A DNA stretch of 7,613 bases. Source: Nitrospinota bacterium. GTDB lineage: Bacteria > Nitrospinota_A > UBA7883 > JADGGD01. A program made the translations under genes and the position numbers. The first letter of the stretch is position 1. Each line of letters opens with the position of its first letter. Positions 1 to 5,240 of the stretch are shown piece after piece. A model generated the notes under the pieces. The model saw only the letters and a program-made list of their open reading frames with translations, was not told the DNA's origin and did no database searches. Location: positions 1 to 7,613 of the forward strand of contig JADGCD010000101.1 of assembly GCA_015229165.1 (NCBI GenBank), written 5' to 3'.

Positions 1-2
1 AT

Positions 3-608
3 GATGCGATTGAAGCGGCGGGTGGCACTGGTTGGCGCAATGCAATCAATGAATACGAACGTGGTATGAACCAAGTAGCAAGGCAAAAGATGGGCGCGAA
101 AGCAATGGATATGCTAAAAACGCCTGAGGAATTGATTTCTTTATCGAAAGGCAATCGACCGGATATTGTTGGCGATGTTTTTGGACAACCTGCTTTTAGC
201 TTCCAAGGAGAGATGGGCGCACAAGCTTTACCAATCACAAATGTTGCTTCTCAATTAGAGCGTGACCTTGCCGAGCAGACATTAGGTAAGGCCGGTCAAT
301 CTAAAGCATTAGAAATAATGCGTATGGGAGAGAAAAAAGGTGTAACGGCCCCAGGCTTGATTGATACCAAAATCTCCATGACTAACTACGCATTACGCTT
401 GCTTGAAGGTAAAGGCGGGAAGCGGGTAAATGAGGAAATGGCAAGACTAATGCAACCAGAAAATTTGCCTGAATTGGTAGAGGTGATGAAAGCAGCCAAA
501 CCATCGGTACGCGCTAAGTTAATCAACGAAATGACTAAGCACGGCCTAAAGATGGGTGGCGGTTTAACGGGAGCGATACTTAGACCGGATTATGGACAAG
601 AAAACTAA
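3..608 (+). CDS. C-terminal part of a large phage protein, probably virion-associated (5' end outside window)
   Basis: The frame is open from base 3, so the gene almost certainly begins before the window. The ATG at 66 is only an internal methionine with no good Shine-Dalgarno in front of it. The visible 201 residues are mostly helical and soluble, with no signal peptide or membrane span. They start with a Gly/Ala-rich GGTGWR stretch, continue through alternating charged helices, and end in a short Gly-rich tail before DYGQEN. From general memory, helical C-termini with a GGTGWR-like segment occur in large proteins of environmental phages just upstream of lysis genes. An internal virion or tail-associated role is therefore a guess; I recognise no catalytic motif. 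The stop codon overlaps by four bases the end of a small gene on the opposite strand. Confidence 0.7.
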   Translation, partial: DAIEAAGGTGWRNAINEYERGMNQVARQKMGAKAMDMLKTPEELISLSKGNRPDIVGDVFGQPAFSFQGEMGAQALPITNVASQLERDLAEQTLGKAGQSKALEIMRMGEKKGVTAPGLIDTKISMTNYALRLLEGKGGKRVNEEMARLMQPENLPELVEVMKAAKPSVRAKLINEMTKHGLKMGGGLTGAILRPDYGQEN

Positions 609-712
609 TAGTAATCACGCCACTGGTCTTTATGTTCGCGCCAATTCTTTGCGCCATTAGCGATGATATTTAAGATGATGAGCAAAGCAACAATACCGAT
701 GAACCATAACAT
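605..712 (-). CDS. 35-residue single-span membrane mini-protein on the opposite strand
   Basis: Reading the reverse strand from the ATG at 712 gives a 35-residue frame ending in TAG at 607-605. Residues 2-18 form a hydrophobic helix (MLWFIGIVALLIILNIIA). A short, strongly polar tail NGAKNWREHKDQWRDYY follows, as expected of a small single-pass membrane protein. The start is well supported: AAGGAG (reverse complement of 719-724) lies six bases upstream. The gene fills nearly all of the otherwise empty gap between the two + strand genes. It converges with the upstream gene, overlapping its stop by four bases, and diverges from the GTG-started gene at 740. Function is unknown. Candidates are a lysis accessory, a superinfection-exclusion peptide or a toxin-like peptide, but none is supported by a motif. 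Confidence 0.55.
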   Translation of the reverse strand: MLWFIGIVALLIILNIIANGAKNWREHKDQWRDYY

Positions 713-739
713 TAAAGTCTCCTTATTAAGAGGTAAAGC

Positions 740-985
740 GTGTCAATAAGAGATTTAATCCTATCAGATGATCCACAAAAAGCAATCCAGGAATTGCGTT
801 TTCAGTGGACGGAGATGGCTAGTCAAGTCTTGACGCCTGAAAATGTTGTGATTGAGCCTGATGTATCGGCTACCCCTGCAAAGATAGGGGAGATGGTTTT
901 TCAGCTTACCAACAATACGACTTTGGTAATTAAGGTACGCGGTACGGATGGAACGGTAAGAAGTAATATATTAACGCTGGCTTAA
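740..985 (+). CDS. 81-aa phage protein of unknown function
   Basis: The start is GTG at 740, supported by AAGAGG at 728-733 with six bases of spacing. The N-terminal third (MSIRDLILSDDPQKAIQEL) looks helical. The C-terminal half, from VVIEPDVSATPAKIGEMVFQ to the end, is rich in Thr, Val and Asn with alternating hydrophobic residues, suggesting a small beta-rich domain. There is no Cys, signal peptide or membrane segment. I recall similar short proteins ending in a GTDGTVRS...LTL motif upstream of lysozymes in environmental phage genomes, but their role is not known to me. It begins the + strand run that leads into the lysis genes, 10 bases before the next start. It may be a minor structural (fibre or tail-associated) protein, which is inference only. 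Confidence 0.75.
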   Translation: MSIRDLILSDDPQKAIQELRFQWTEMASQVLTPENVVIEPDVSATPAKIGEMVFQLTNNTTLVIKVRGTDGTVRSNILTLA

Positions 986-995
986 GGGGATAAAA

Positions 996-1301
996 ATGGC
1001 TGAACAAAAAGACCGTAGAGAGCTTGAAAACAAACGATTTCGGATAGATACAACGGTAAACATTGCCCATATTTTAACCACAATTGGCCTTGTAACAGCA
1101 ATCTTTACTTGGGGTAGCGATGTGAAGGCCATGCTGGTAAAGCATGAGACAGAAATAACGTCTTTGCAAAATGCGAACGGTTATAACGATCAAAAAATGC
1201 AGATGCAAATATCGGAATTGCGAACAGACGTAAGGACGTTAAGCTCTAAGATTGACTATATGCTTGATTACCGACCACTGGCAAGGATTAAGCCAAAATG
1301 A
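996..1301 (+). CDS. Single-span membrane protein with coiled coil, lysis-cassette accessory
   Basis: The ATG at 996 follows AAGGGGA (984-990) at normal spacing. The 101-aa product has a highly charged N-terminus (residues 1-19), one hydrophobic segment at about residues 22-41 (VNIAHILTTIGLVTAIFTWG), and then a heptad-like region with many Gln, Lys, Glu and Leu (about 45-90) that should form a coiled coil. It ends in a basic tail. One N-terminal span followed by a coiled coil is the layout of inner-membrane spanin subunits and of some holin-associated proteins such as the haemolysin XhlA type. Its position two genes before the lysozyme fits a lysis role, but no partner outer-membrane lipoprotein with a lipobox was found. 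Its end overlaps the next start by four bases (ATGA), implying translational coupling. Confidence 0.75.
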   Translation: MAEQKDRRELENKRFRIDTTVNIAHILTTIGLVTAIFTWGSDVKAMLVKHETEITSLQNANGYNDQKMQMQISELRTDVRTLSSKIDYMLDYRPLARIKPK

Positions 1302-1489
1302 GCATGTGCAAGGATTGTTTCTACAACTCAATCAATCTGTACTTTACGCCAGGTGTGGACAAGAACGGCAAGTTGGCCGATGAATGCGCTATCGACAAGC
1401 CGAATTATCCTCATGCCAAGCACTGTCTTGGATATGAAGCTGCTGATCGTGACCCGGAAATGACTGAAGAATATACGCGGGGTGGTTGA
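1298..1489 (+). CDS. 63-aa Cys/His-rich small protein, possible metal binder
   Basis: This small gene starts in an ATGA overlap with the upstream membrane-protein gene. A second ATG two codons later (1304) is an alternative start, and the Shine-Dalgarno is weak (AGGATT). The product has Cys4-x2-Cys7, Cys30 and a His39/His42/Cys43 cluster, enough ligands for one structural zinc site, although the spacing matches no family I can name. The remainder is polar and acidic with no membrane segment or signal peptide, so it is probably cytoplasmic. Its TGA shares a base with the lysozyme ATG (TGATG), so translation should be coupled to the lysozyme. The operon position suggests late expression. The function is unknown. 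Confidence 0.7.
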   Translation: MSMCKDCFYNSINLYFTPGVDKNGKLADECAIDKPNYPHAKHCLGYEAADRDPEMTEEYTRGG

Positions 1490-2469
1490 TGAAAGACGTT
1501 GACTTCATCAAGAAATGGGAAGGATGCAAGTTAACCGCTTATCAGGATGTAGTTGGTATTTGGACTATTGGGTATGGGCATACCGGCAAGGATGTACGGC
1601 AAGGTCTGGTTATCACGCAAGAAGAAGCTGATACCCTGCTAAACAATGATTTATGGACGTTTCGTAAGTGCGTAGATGTAGGTGTAACCGTAGATATTAC
1701 CGTATCAATGCGAGCGGCTTTATGCTCTTTGGCGTACAACATTGGATGCGGGGCTTTCTCTAAATCGACCGTTTTACGCAAGGTAAATGCTAAAGACTGG
1801 GCTGGTGCGGCTAATGCTTTTTTGATGTGGAACAAGGCTGGTGGAAAAGTGATCAAAGGTCTGGAAAATAGACGCAAAGCCGAAAGAAACTTGTTTTTAT
1901 CAGAACTTCCAGCAAGCGAAAACCCTTTTACTATCCGACAGGAGGATAAACCGATGTTACCCTTTATTGCAGCAGCTCTACCAGCTCTACTCAATGCGGC
2001 CCCTGATCTTATCAGGGTATTTGGTGGCGGCGAACAGTCTGAGAAGAACGCCAAAGCAGCCGAAAAAGTAGTCGATATTGCCAAGGCTGTAACCGGAGAA
2101 ACAACGGCTGAAGGAGCAGTAGCCAAAATTCAGACTGACCCGGCAATGACTGAAGCTTTTGCACAAGAAGCACGCGCTCAGTTTTTGGAGATTGAAGAAC
2201 TGGCCGAAAAACGAGTTGCAGCAGCACGTGAGTTTAACAAGGCCGATGAACCAATGTTTTGGCGGGTTAAGTTCGTGCATATCCTGAGCCTTCTGGTGGC
2301 CGCTAGTGCGCTTATCGCCATTGGGTATATCCTTGTAGCCAGCTCAGACGCTACGGAGCGTAGCATGGCCTTACAGACGCTCTTGGTAGTGGGTATGGGG
2401 GGTGTCATGGGATATTGGATAGGTTCTAGCCAAGGTTCTGACAAGAAAACGGACATGATGAACAAATGA
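1489..2469 (+). CDS. GH24 (T4-type) lysozyme fused in frame to a holin-like membrane module
   Basis: Residues 1 to about 148 are a T4-type lysozyme that cuts the MurNAc-GlcNAc bond of peptidoglycan. With the ATG at 1489 the expected catalytic residues fall at Glu11 (KKWEG), Asp20 (YQD) and Thr26 (WTIGYGH), the same numbers as in T4 lysozyme. This favours 1489 over the TTG three bases earlier. The usual C-terminal lysozyme signature GLENRRKAERNLFL is present. No stop follows. After a short linker, residues 156-326 resemble a stand-alone phage holin of the 3TM/GTA type: a weakly hydrophobic Ala/Leu/Pro start, a charged helical middle, membrane spans near 263-286 and 293-314, and a basic tail. 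GH24 endolysins are usually about 150-180 aa, so this 326-aa chain is unusual. There is no N-terminal signal or SAR anchor. An internal ribosome site precedes the holin part. A stop lost by mutation or sequencing error is an alternative. Confidence 0.88.
   Translation: MKDVDFIKKWEGCKLTAYQDVVGIWTIGYGHTGKDVRQGLVITQEEADTLLNNDLWTFRKCVDVGVTVDITVSMRAALCSLAYNIGCGAFSKSTVLRKVNAKDWAGAANAFLMWNKAGGKVIKGLENRRKAERNLFLSELPASENPFTIRQEDKPMLPFIAAALPALLNAAPDLIRVFGGGEQSEKNAKAAEKVVDIAKAVTGETTAEGAVAKIQTDPAMTEAFAQEARAQFLEIEELAEKRVAAAREFNKADEPMFWRVKFVHILSLLVAASALIAIGYILVASSDATERSMALQTLLVVGMGGVMGYWIGSSQGSDKKTDMMNK
1940..1945 (+). promoter_or_regulatory. Perfect internal Shine-Dalgarno (AGGAGG) before the holin module
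   Basis: AGGAGG followed by eight bases and ATG (1954) lies inside the lysozyme-holin frame, at the domain boundary. It is stronger than the ribosome sites of most other + strand genes here, which suggests selection for initiation rather than chance. The codons across it (Gln-Glu-Asp in the linker) are not constrained by either domain. Confidence 0.65.
1954..2469 (+). CDS. Putative free holin-like protein from an internal start within the lysozyme gene
   Basis: The ATG at 1954 is in frame with the lysozyme and sits eight bases after a perfect AGGAGG. From here the 171-aa product begins MLPFIAAALPALLNAAPDLI, exactly where a stand-alone holin-like gene would be expected to begin. It continues through a charged helical region with AREFNKADEPMFWRVKFVH. 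It ends with two clear membrane spans (about residues 108-131 and 138-159 of this product) and a Lys-rich tail. In known phage lysis, holins assemble in the inner membrane and release endolysin to the periplasm. The layout resembles families annotated as holins of three spans, but I see only two strong spans plus a weakly hydrophobic N-terminus. Whether this start is used in addition to the fusion cannot be decided from sequence. Confidence 0.55.
   Translation: MLPFIAAALPALLNAAPDLIRVFGGGEQSEKNAKAAEKVVDIAKAVTGETTAEGAVAKIQTDPAMTEAFAQEARAQFLEIEELAEKRVAAAREFNKADEPMFWRVKFVHILSLLVAASALIAIGYILVASSDATERSMALQTLLVVGMGGVMGYWIGSSQGSDKKTDMMNK
2001..2017 (+). repeat. Perfect 7-bp inverted repeat with 3-base loop
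   Basis: CCCTGAT, CTT, ATCAGGG forms an uninterrupted stem about 45 bases downstream of the internal ATG at 1954. No T-run follows, so it is not a classical terminator. It could be an mRNA structure affecting translation of the holin part, or simply chance within coding sequence. Confidence 0.3.
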
Positions 2470-2852
2470 GCCGGTTTATGACCCCTTTAAGGGTTCAATT
2501 GCTGGATGAAATTGACCATGTAAATGCCGCTGGTGGAGATGGTATCAGGGCTTCATGGCGGTTATTATCCCCCTTAAAATACGATTCTGACTATCTCAAA
2601 AAGGTTATTGAAGTGCCAGCAGGATTCGATACTGACTTTTCCAGTACCCCGAAGGGTATGCAGCAATATGCTTTTAAGGCGAGTGTATTGCATGATTGGG
2701 CATACCGTACAAAAAGCCTATCGAAAGAAGATGCGGATGAAATGTTTTTAGAAGCGATGCTGGTAGACCGCATCCCGGTAGCGCATACTTATTACTTGGC
2801 AGTTAAAAACTTCGGTCAGATGGCTTATGACCCCGATTTTAAAGGATGGTGA
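2466..2852 (+). CDS. DUF1353 family phage protein
   Basis: The ATG overlaps the previous stop as ATGA, so it is translationally coupled to the lysozyme-holin gene. The 128-aa product matches the DUF1353 pattern as I know it: a conserved VPAGFDTDFSSTP at residues 50-62, a VLHDWAY segment at 74-80, and an acidic ADEMFLEAM helix at 90-98 followed by a hydrophobic helix with tyrosines. The conserved Asp, Ser and His residues give it the look of a small enzyme, but to my knowledge no activity is established for the family. These proteins are common in phages close to lysis or tail genes, as here. No signal peptide is visible, and it appears full length. Family assignment is confident; function is unknown. 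Confidence 0.85.
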   Translation: MSRFMTPLRVQLLDEIDHVNAAGGDGIRASWRLLSPLKYDSDYLKKVIEVPAGFDTDFSSTPKGMQQYAFKASVLHDWAYRTKSLSKEDADEMFLEAMLVDRIPVAHTYYLAVKNFGQMAYDPDFKGW

Positions 2853-2855
2853 ACT

Positions 2856-3041
2856 ATGGAGCTAGGACAACTACTACAAATGCTTGGGCAAATGGGTGCC
2901 AAACCCAAACAAGGTGTATCGGCACCAAATGCCATGCAAACCATTCAGGCCCGTAAGCAATATAACGACTATGTGATTGAAGCCCAAAGCATGGGGCAAC
3001 AACCTATTCCTTTTGAACAGTGGGTACAGGGTCAGCGCTAG
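2856..3041 (+). CDS. 61-aa Gln-rich phage protein of unknown function
   Basis: The ATG at 2856 lies three bases after the DUF1353 stop, with AAAGGA (2841-2846) as ribosome site. The product is rich in Gln and Met at its N-terminus (MELGQLLQMLGQMG), which is amphipathic. It ends with an aromatic-containing segment, QARKQYNDYVIEAQSMG, then PIPFEQWVQ. The short length and composition suggest a small helical phage protein that may bind a larger partner; I recognise no domain. It is the last gene of the + strand operon. Its final 38 bases are overlapped by the end of a gene on the other strand, so the two transcripts run into each other with no intergenic space for a terminator. Confidence 0.7.
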   Translation: MELGQLLQMLGQMGAKPKQGVSAPNAMQTIQARKQYNDYVIEAQSMGQQPIPFEQWVQGQR

Positions 3042-3216
3042 ATTTGCTAATCTTTCCTACCATAGATATAGCTATATGTTTAGTCCGCTCTACTAGCATT
3101 GCTTCTGCTAATTCATAAGAGCGTTTAGCTATATACTCATCATCCGATATTGTGTTTTTGGATAAAAAAATCTTCATAGCCTCTAAGGCAATTTGATCGC
3201 GTGAAATCATTTCCAT
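3004..3216 (-). CDS. 70-aa phage protein of unknown function
   Basis: The ATG at 3216 follows GAAAGG with about six bases of spacing, and the gene starts three bases after the zinc-ribbon gene stops. The product begins MEMISRDQIALEAMKIFLSK, has an acidic ISDDEYIAKRSYELAEAML helix, and ends in a polar, Lys/Ser-rich tail. The pattern of an N-terminal helix, an acidic turn with DDEY, and an alanine-rich helix occurs in many small phage proteins of unknown role. No Cys, membrane span or catalytic motif is seen. The last 12 codons lie antisense to the 61-aa gene; a shorter true product would be hard to exclude but no earlier stop exists. GC in its middle is about 32% in one 60-base line, below the neighbouring genes. 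Confidence 0.6.
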   Translation of the reverse strand: MEMISRDQIALEAMKIFLSKNTISDDEYIAKRSYELAEAMLVERTKHIAISMVGKISKSSADPVPTVQKE

Positions 3217-3219
3217 AAT

Positions 3220-3366
3220 TTACCTTTCGCCTTTCTTGTCTTTCTTGGCTTCGCATATAGGGCATTTGTAGTAATAGATTCGCTTATTCTTACGAACCGG
3301 GACAAACCCCTTATCTTCCCGATAGCGGCCACAGTTCTTACAGAACCGCTCTCTATATTCCTTCAT
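3220..3366 (-). CDS. 48-aa zinc-ribbon mini-protein
   Basis: The reverse frame from the ATG at 3366 to the TAA at 3222-3220 encodes 48 residues with two CxxC knuckles, Cys9-Lys-Asn-Cys12 and Cys35-Pro-Ile-Cys38, separated by 22 residues. This is a textbook zinc-ribbon spacing. The intervening strand-like segment (FVPVRKNKRIYYYKC) and very basic termini suggest nucleic-acid binding, though zinc ribbons also mediate protein contacts. A GAGG ribosome site lies four bases before the ATG. The start overlaps the end of the glycosyltransferase gene by 14 bases, and the stop is three bases before the 70-aa gene, so it belongs to the same minus-strand operon. Small phage zinc ribbons sometimes act as transcription or nuclease adaptors. 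Its role here is unknown. Confidence 0.65.
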   Translation of the reverse strand: MKEYRERFCKNCGRYREDKGFVPVRKNKRIYYYKCPICEAKKDKKGER

Positions 3367-4147
3367 AAAGCCTCGCCACAGATTCAATAGAAGTCTTGTC
3401 TTTTACATCTCTCAACATCGCTAAAGCGTTTTTCCAAATAGGCCCGTTAAACTCTGCTTTAGCTTTCTCTAATACTGTTGGAAAACTATCAATCGTAGGA
3501 CACCAGTAAGGATATTCTTTAGGAAGCAACTCGACCACCGAATTATCCGGAGAAGTAATGATAACCGCTCCCACCGCCGCCGCTAAACTAACCTTGGTAG
3601 CTGGCTTCATCTTGGATTCCAACGATCCTGTGTTTCTAACGCTAACATGGCAATTAAAATTGTTAGCCCACCTAATCATAGCTTGAGTGTCGGTAATCAT
3701 CGCTACGCCGCTTCCTGGCACGATTGAAGAGCAATTGAAATCATGGCCTATGTACGCGGCCTTAAAGGCGTTCATGGGAGCCTGTGGGCTATCCTTGAGC
3801 CTTTCGTCCCATTGATGGTGGATGATGGTTGTTTTCTTGAACCAAGCCTTCAAGAACCCAGCCATTTCTTCATTGTAGGCAATGACAGTACCGACAAAAT
3901 AGAACCAGTGTTGCCACTTCAGACGCTCGGCATAGGCAAAGTTATCAATCGGATCATAGATGATTCTTGCGCCTGAAGTGCTGGCCTTAATTACCAAATC
4001 GGGGTCAACCGTCTTGACGAATACCACGGTTTCGCCTTCCAGGTTATCTGGCAGAGTATTCAAGTAAACAGACGCACCCAACTTGTTTGCTATTTGGTCA
4101 GCCCGTAGATACGAGCTTGCCTGGTTATTGGCTTTTACGAATATCAA
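3353..4147 (-). CDS. Putative GT-B type glycosyltransferase, second of a tandem pair
   Basis: The 264-aa product begins with an alternating hydrophobic strand (LIFVKANNQASSYLRADQIA). It carries a mid-domain IIYDPIDNFAY strand (about residues 63-73) and HHQWDERL, as in nucleotide-sugar glycosyltransferases of the GT-B fold. Near residues 181-199 it has KPATKVSLAAAVGAVIITS, the segment that in GT4-like enzymes lines the donor sugar-nucleotide pocket (Lys-Pro...Glu/Ala-rich helix...Gly). I expect transfer of an activated sugar to a surface or phage acceptor. Start choice: the TTG at 4147 overlaps the previous TGA as TTGA and sits eight bases after AAAGG; the TTG at 4165 would overlap by 22 bases and lacks a site. 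It is shorter than the usual 350-400 aa, so it may be a minimal enzyme. No membrane span is seen. Confidence 0.6.
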   Translation of the reverse strand: MIFVKANNQASSYLRADQIANKLGASVYLNTLPDNLEGETVVFVKTVDPDLVIKASTSGARIIYDPIDNFAYAERLKWQHWFYFVGTVIAYNEEMAGFLKAWFKKTTIIHHQWDERLKDSPQAPMNAFKAAYIGHDFNCSSIVPGSGVAMITDTQAMIRWANNFNCHVSVRNTGSLESKMKPATKVSLAAAVGAVIITSPDNSVVELLPKEYPYWCPTIDSFPTVLEKAKAEFNGPIWKNALAMLRDVKDKTSIESVARLYEGI

Positions 4148-4980
4148 TTTAGCAACCTTTCCCAATAAATAGATGGATCAGCATATTGCTTTGCTTTATC
4201 AAAAGCTCTATCGGCAAGTGATTCGCACCTGCAATAATCATTCATCAATAAATTAACCAAAGACGGTAGTTCTTTCATGTCGTCATACCAGACAATTTCA
4301 TCATCCGTGAATATCTTGACTGTTTCAGGGTTTCTAGGCTCAATAACTACACATTTAGCCATTGCTGCTTCCCATACCCGGCCTTTTATCTGCCATTTCC
4401 GTTGGTCTGTATCACCAGATAAACAGTTACCGAAATTGAGCGTCACTTTAGTTCTGCGTAAGGCTTCCATCATGTCCTGCATGAACTGATGTTGTATAGA
4501 GATTCCATTTTCGCGTAGATACTCAATGGTTCTCTTACGTTCTGGATAAATACCTGTAGCACCATAGAAAGCAAAGTCAATGTCCTTATTCGTTCCGCTG
4601 TACCAAAACCATTGATTGATTGGCAAATAACATCCATGTTCATTGAATGTGTCCATCCGTATAACCTTGTCTGCTAACGTTGATAGCTGCTCCAAAGGTT
4701 TTCGCCATTGCGGTTTAGCCCCATCAGGGAAAATCATTGTCACTTTTTTAAACTGCTTGAAGTAAAAAGAAGGGCTGACAATATCGAACAAAGGTTTGAT
4801 TCTTTGCAAGTCGCCCATCACAAAGATAATGTGTTCCTTCTCATATTCCGTAGAAAACTTCATCTTAGCTACTATGTCTTTGAAGTCTTTTTTATCCATT
4901 GGCAAACAGATAACATCCTTCGGGGCTGTCTCTGCTAACTGCTTATAGATAGGCCCATCAAAGCAAAGCAGCATTGTCAT
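4144..4980 (-). CDS. Glycosyltransferase with Glyco_trans_1_2-like C-terminal domain
   Basis: This 278-aa protein has a hydrophobic N-terminal strand, MTMLLCFDGPIY, and an HIIFVMGDL strand near residue 50. At 138-160 is FYGATGIYPERKRTIEYLRENGI, typical of the domain boundary in GT-B enzymes. Residues 199-238 (KGRVWEAAMAKCVVIEPRNP ... DDEIVWYDDMKEL) match the nucleotide-sugar binding region of the Glyco_trans_1_2 family, where a conserved EAMA glutamate contacts the donor. The substrate is unknown. Given the neighbouring sugar-modifying enzymes, a deoxyhexose donor is plausible. The start overlaps the upstream stop as ATGA and has only a distant AAAGG, so translation is probably coupled. A second ATG lies two codons downstream. 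No signal peptide or membrane span is visible, consistent with action at the cytoplasmic face. Confidence 0.75.
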   Translation of the reverse strand: MTMLLCFDGPIYKQLAETAPKDVICLPMDKKDFKDIVAKMKFSTEYEKEHIIFVMGDLQRIKPLFDIVSPSFYFKQFKKVTMIFPDGAKPQWRKPLEQLSTLADKVIRMDTFNEHGCYLPINQWFWYSGTNKDIDFAFYGATGIYPERKRTIEYLRENGISIQHQFMQDMMEALRRTKVTLNFGNCLSGDTDQRKWQIKGRVWEAAMAKCVVIEPRNPETVKIFTDDEIVWYDDMKELPSLVNLLMNDYCRCESLADRAFDKAKQYADPSIYWERLLN

Positions 4981-5237
4981 TTAACTGTTTTCGCCTTTTT
5001 TTTGTGACCCGACTTCTCTTTCTCTTGATTAATTTTATACCTTAACCAAATAGCCCATTGCTCAGGGTTAAAAAATCGTTGAGCATTATATTCAACATTA
5101 AGCCTTGACCTTTCTTCTGCTTCAAATAACTCCTGTTCTAGCGAAGTTTCAATTTCCTCAACAAGCGCTTTTACTTGTGGTTTGATTCGGTCATCAACAA
5201 ACATAAACCTGTCAAATTTTTTCTTAAAAGGCCACAT
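4977..5237 (-). CDS. 86-aa charged helical protein of unknown function
   Basis: The ATG at 5237 follows AAAGGA with seven bases of spacing, three bases after the dehydrase stop. The product opens MWPFKKKFDRFMFVDDRIKP, then has a Glu-rich helix (residues about 24-48, likely coiled coil), then NPEQWAIWLRYKINQEKEK, and ends in a run of lysines. There is no Cys, no long hydrophobic segment and no motif I recognise. Its GC is about 33% in one 60-base line, clearly lower than the glycosyltransferase and dehydrase genes around it, so it may have a different origin. It sits between a sugar-nucleotide enzyme and glycosyltransferases, but that alone does not give it a sugar role. Confidence 0.65.
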   Translation of the reverse strand: MWPFKKKFDRFMFVDDRIKPQVKALVEEIETSLEQELFEAEERSRLNVEYNAQRFFNPEQWAIWLRYKINQEKEKSGHKKKAKTVK

Positions 5238-5240
5238 AAT

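Noticed and set aside
66..608. ATG at 66 as the true start of the first gene
   Set aside because: The frame is open to the window edge, the upstream codons read as plausible protein (GGTGWRNAINEYERG), and no Shine-Dalgarno precedes 66.
634..657. Repeated gcgcc around 636-658 as a possible terminator
   Set aside because: The copies are in direct, not inverted, orientation; no stable stem or T-run is formed.
720..760. TTGACA on the minus strand (about 742-747) as -35 box for the 35-aa gene
   Set aside because: No acceptable -10 hexamer occurs at 15-19 bases; the only TTAATA is 11 bases away, so I do not call a promoter.
1973..1990. Tandem 9-bp duplication (cagctctac twice)
   Set aside because: It encodes the Ala-Leu-Pro-Ala-Leu-Leu stretch of the holin N-terminus, a naturally repetitive hydrophobic segment. 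Two copies alone do not show a functional repeat.
1542..2126. Long reverse-strand open frame (194 codons) opposite the lysozyme
   Set aside because: Its product is low-complexity Ser/Ala/Pro-rich without a family signature, it lies fully antisense to a clear GH24 domain, and similar shadow frames appear in two other phases here.
3066..3077. 12-bp palindrome ATATAGCTATAT
   Set aside because: It lies in the coding end of the 70-aa gene, is AT-only apart from the centre, and has no second copy or spacing that would mark an operator. A partial 9-base copy at 3126-3134 looks like chance in AT-rich sequence.
3743..3976. + strand open frame inside the minus-strand glycosyltransferase
   Set aside because: No ribosome site and no recognisable domain; the opposite strand gives a coherent enzyme and operon overlaps on both sides.
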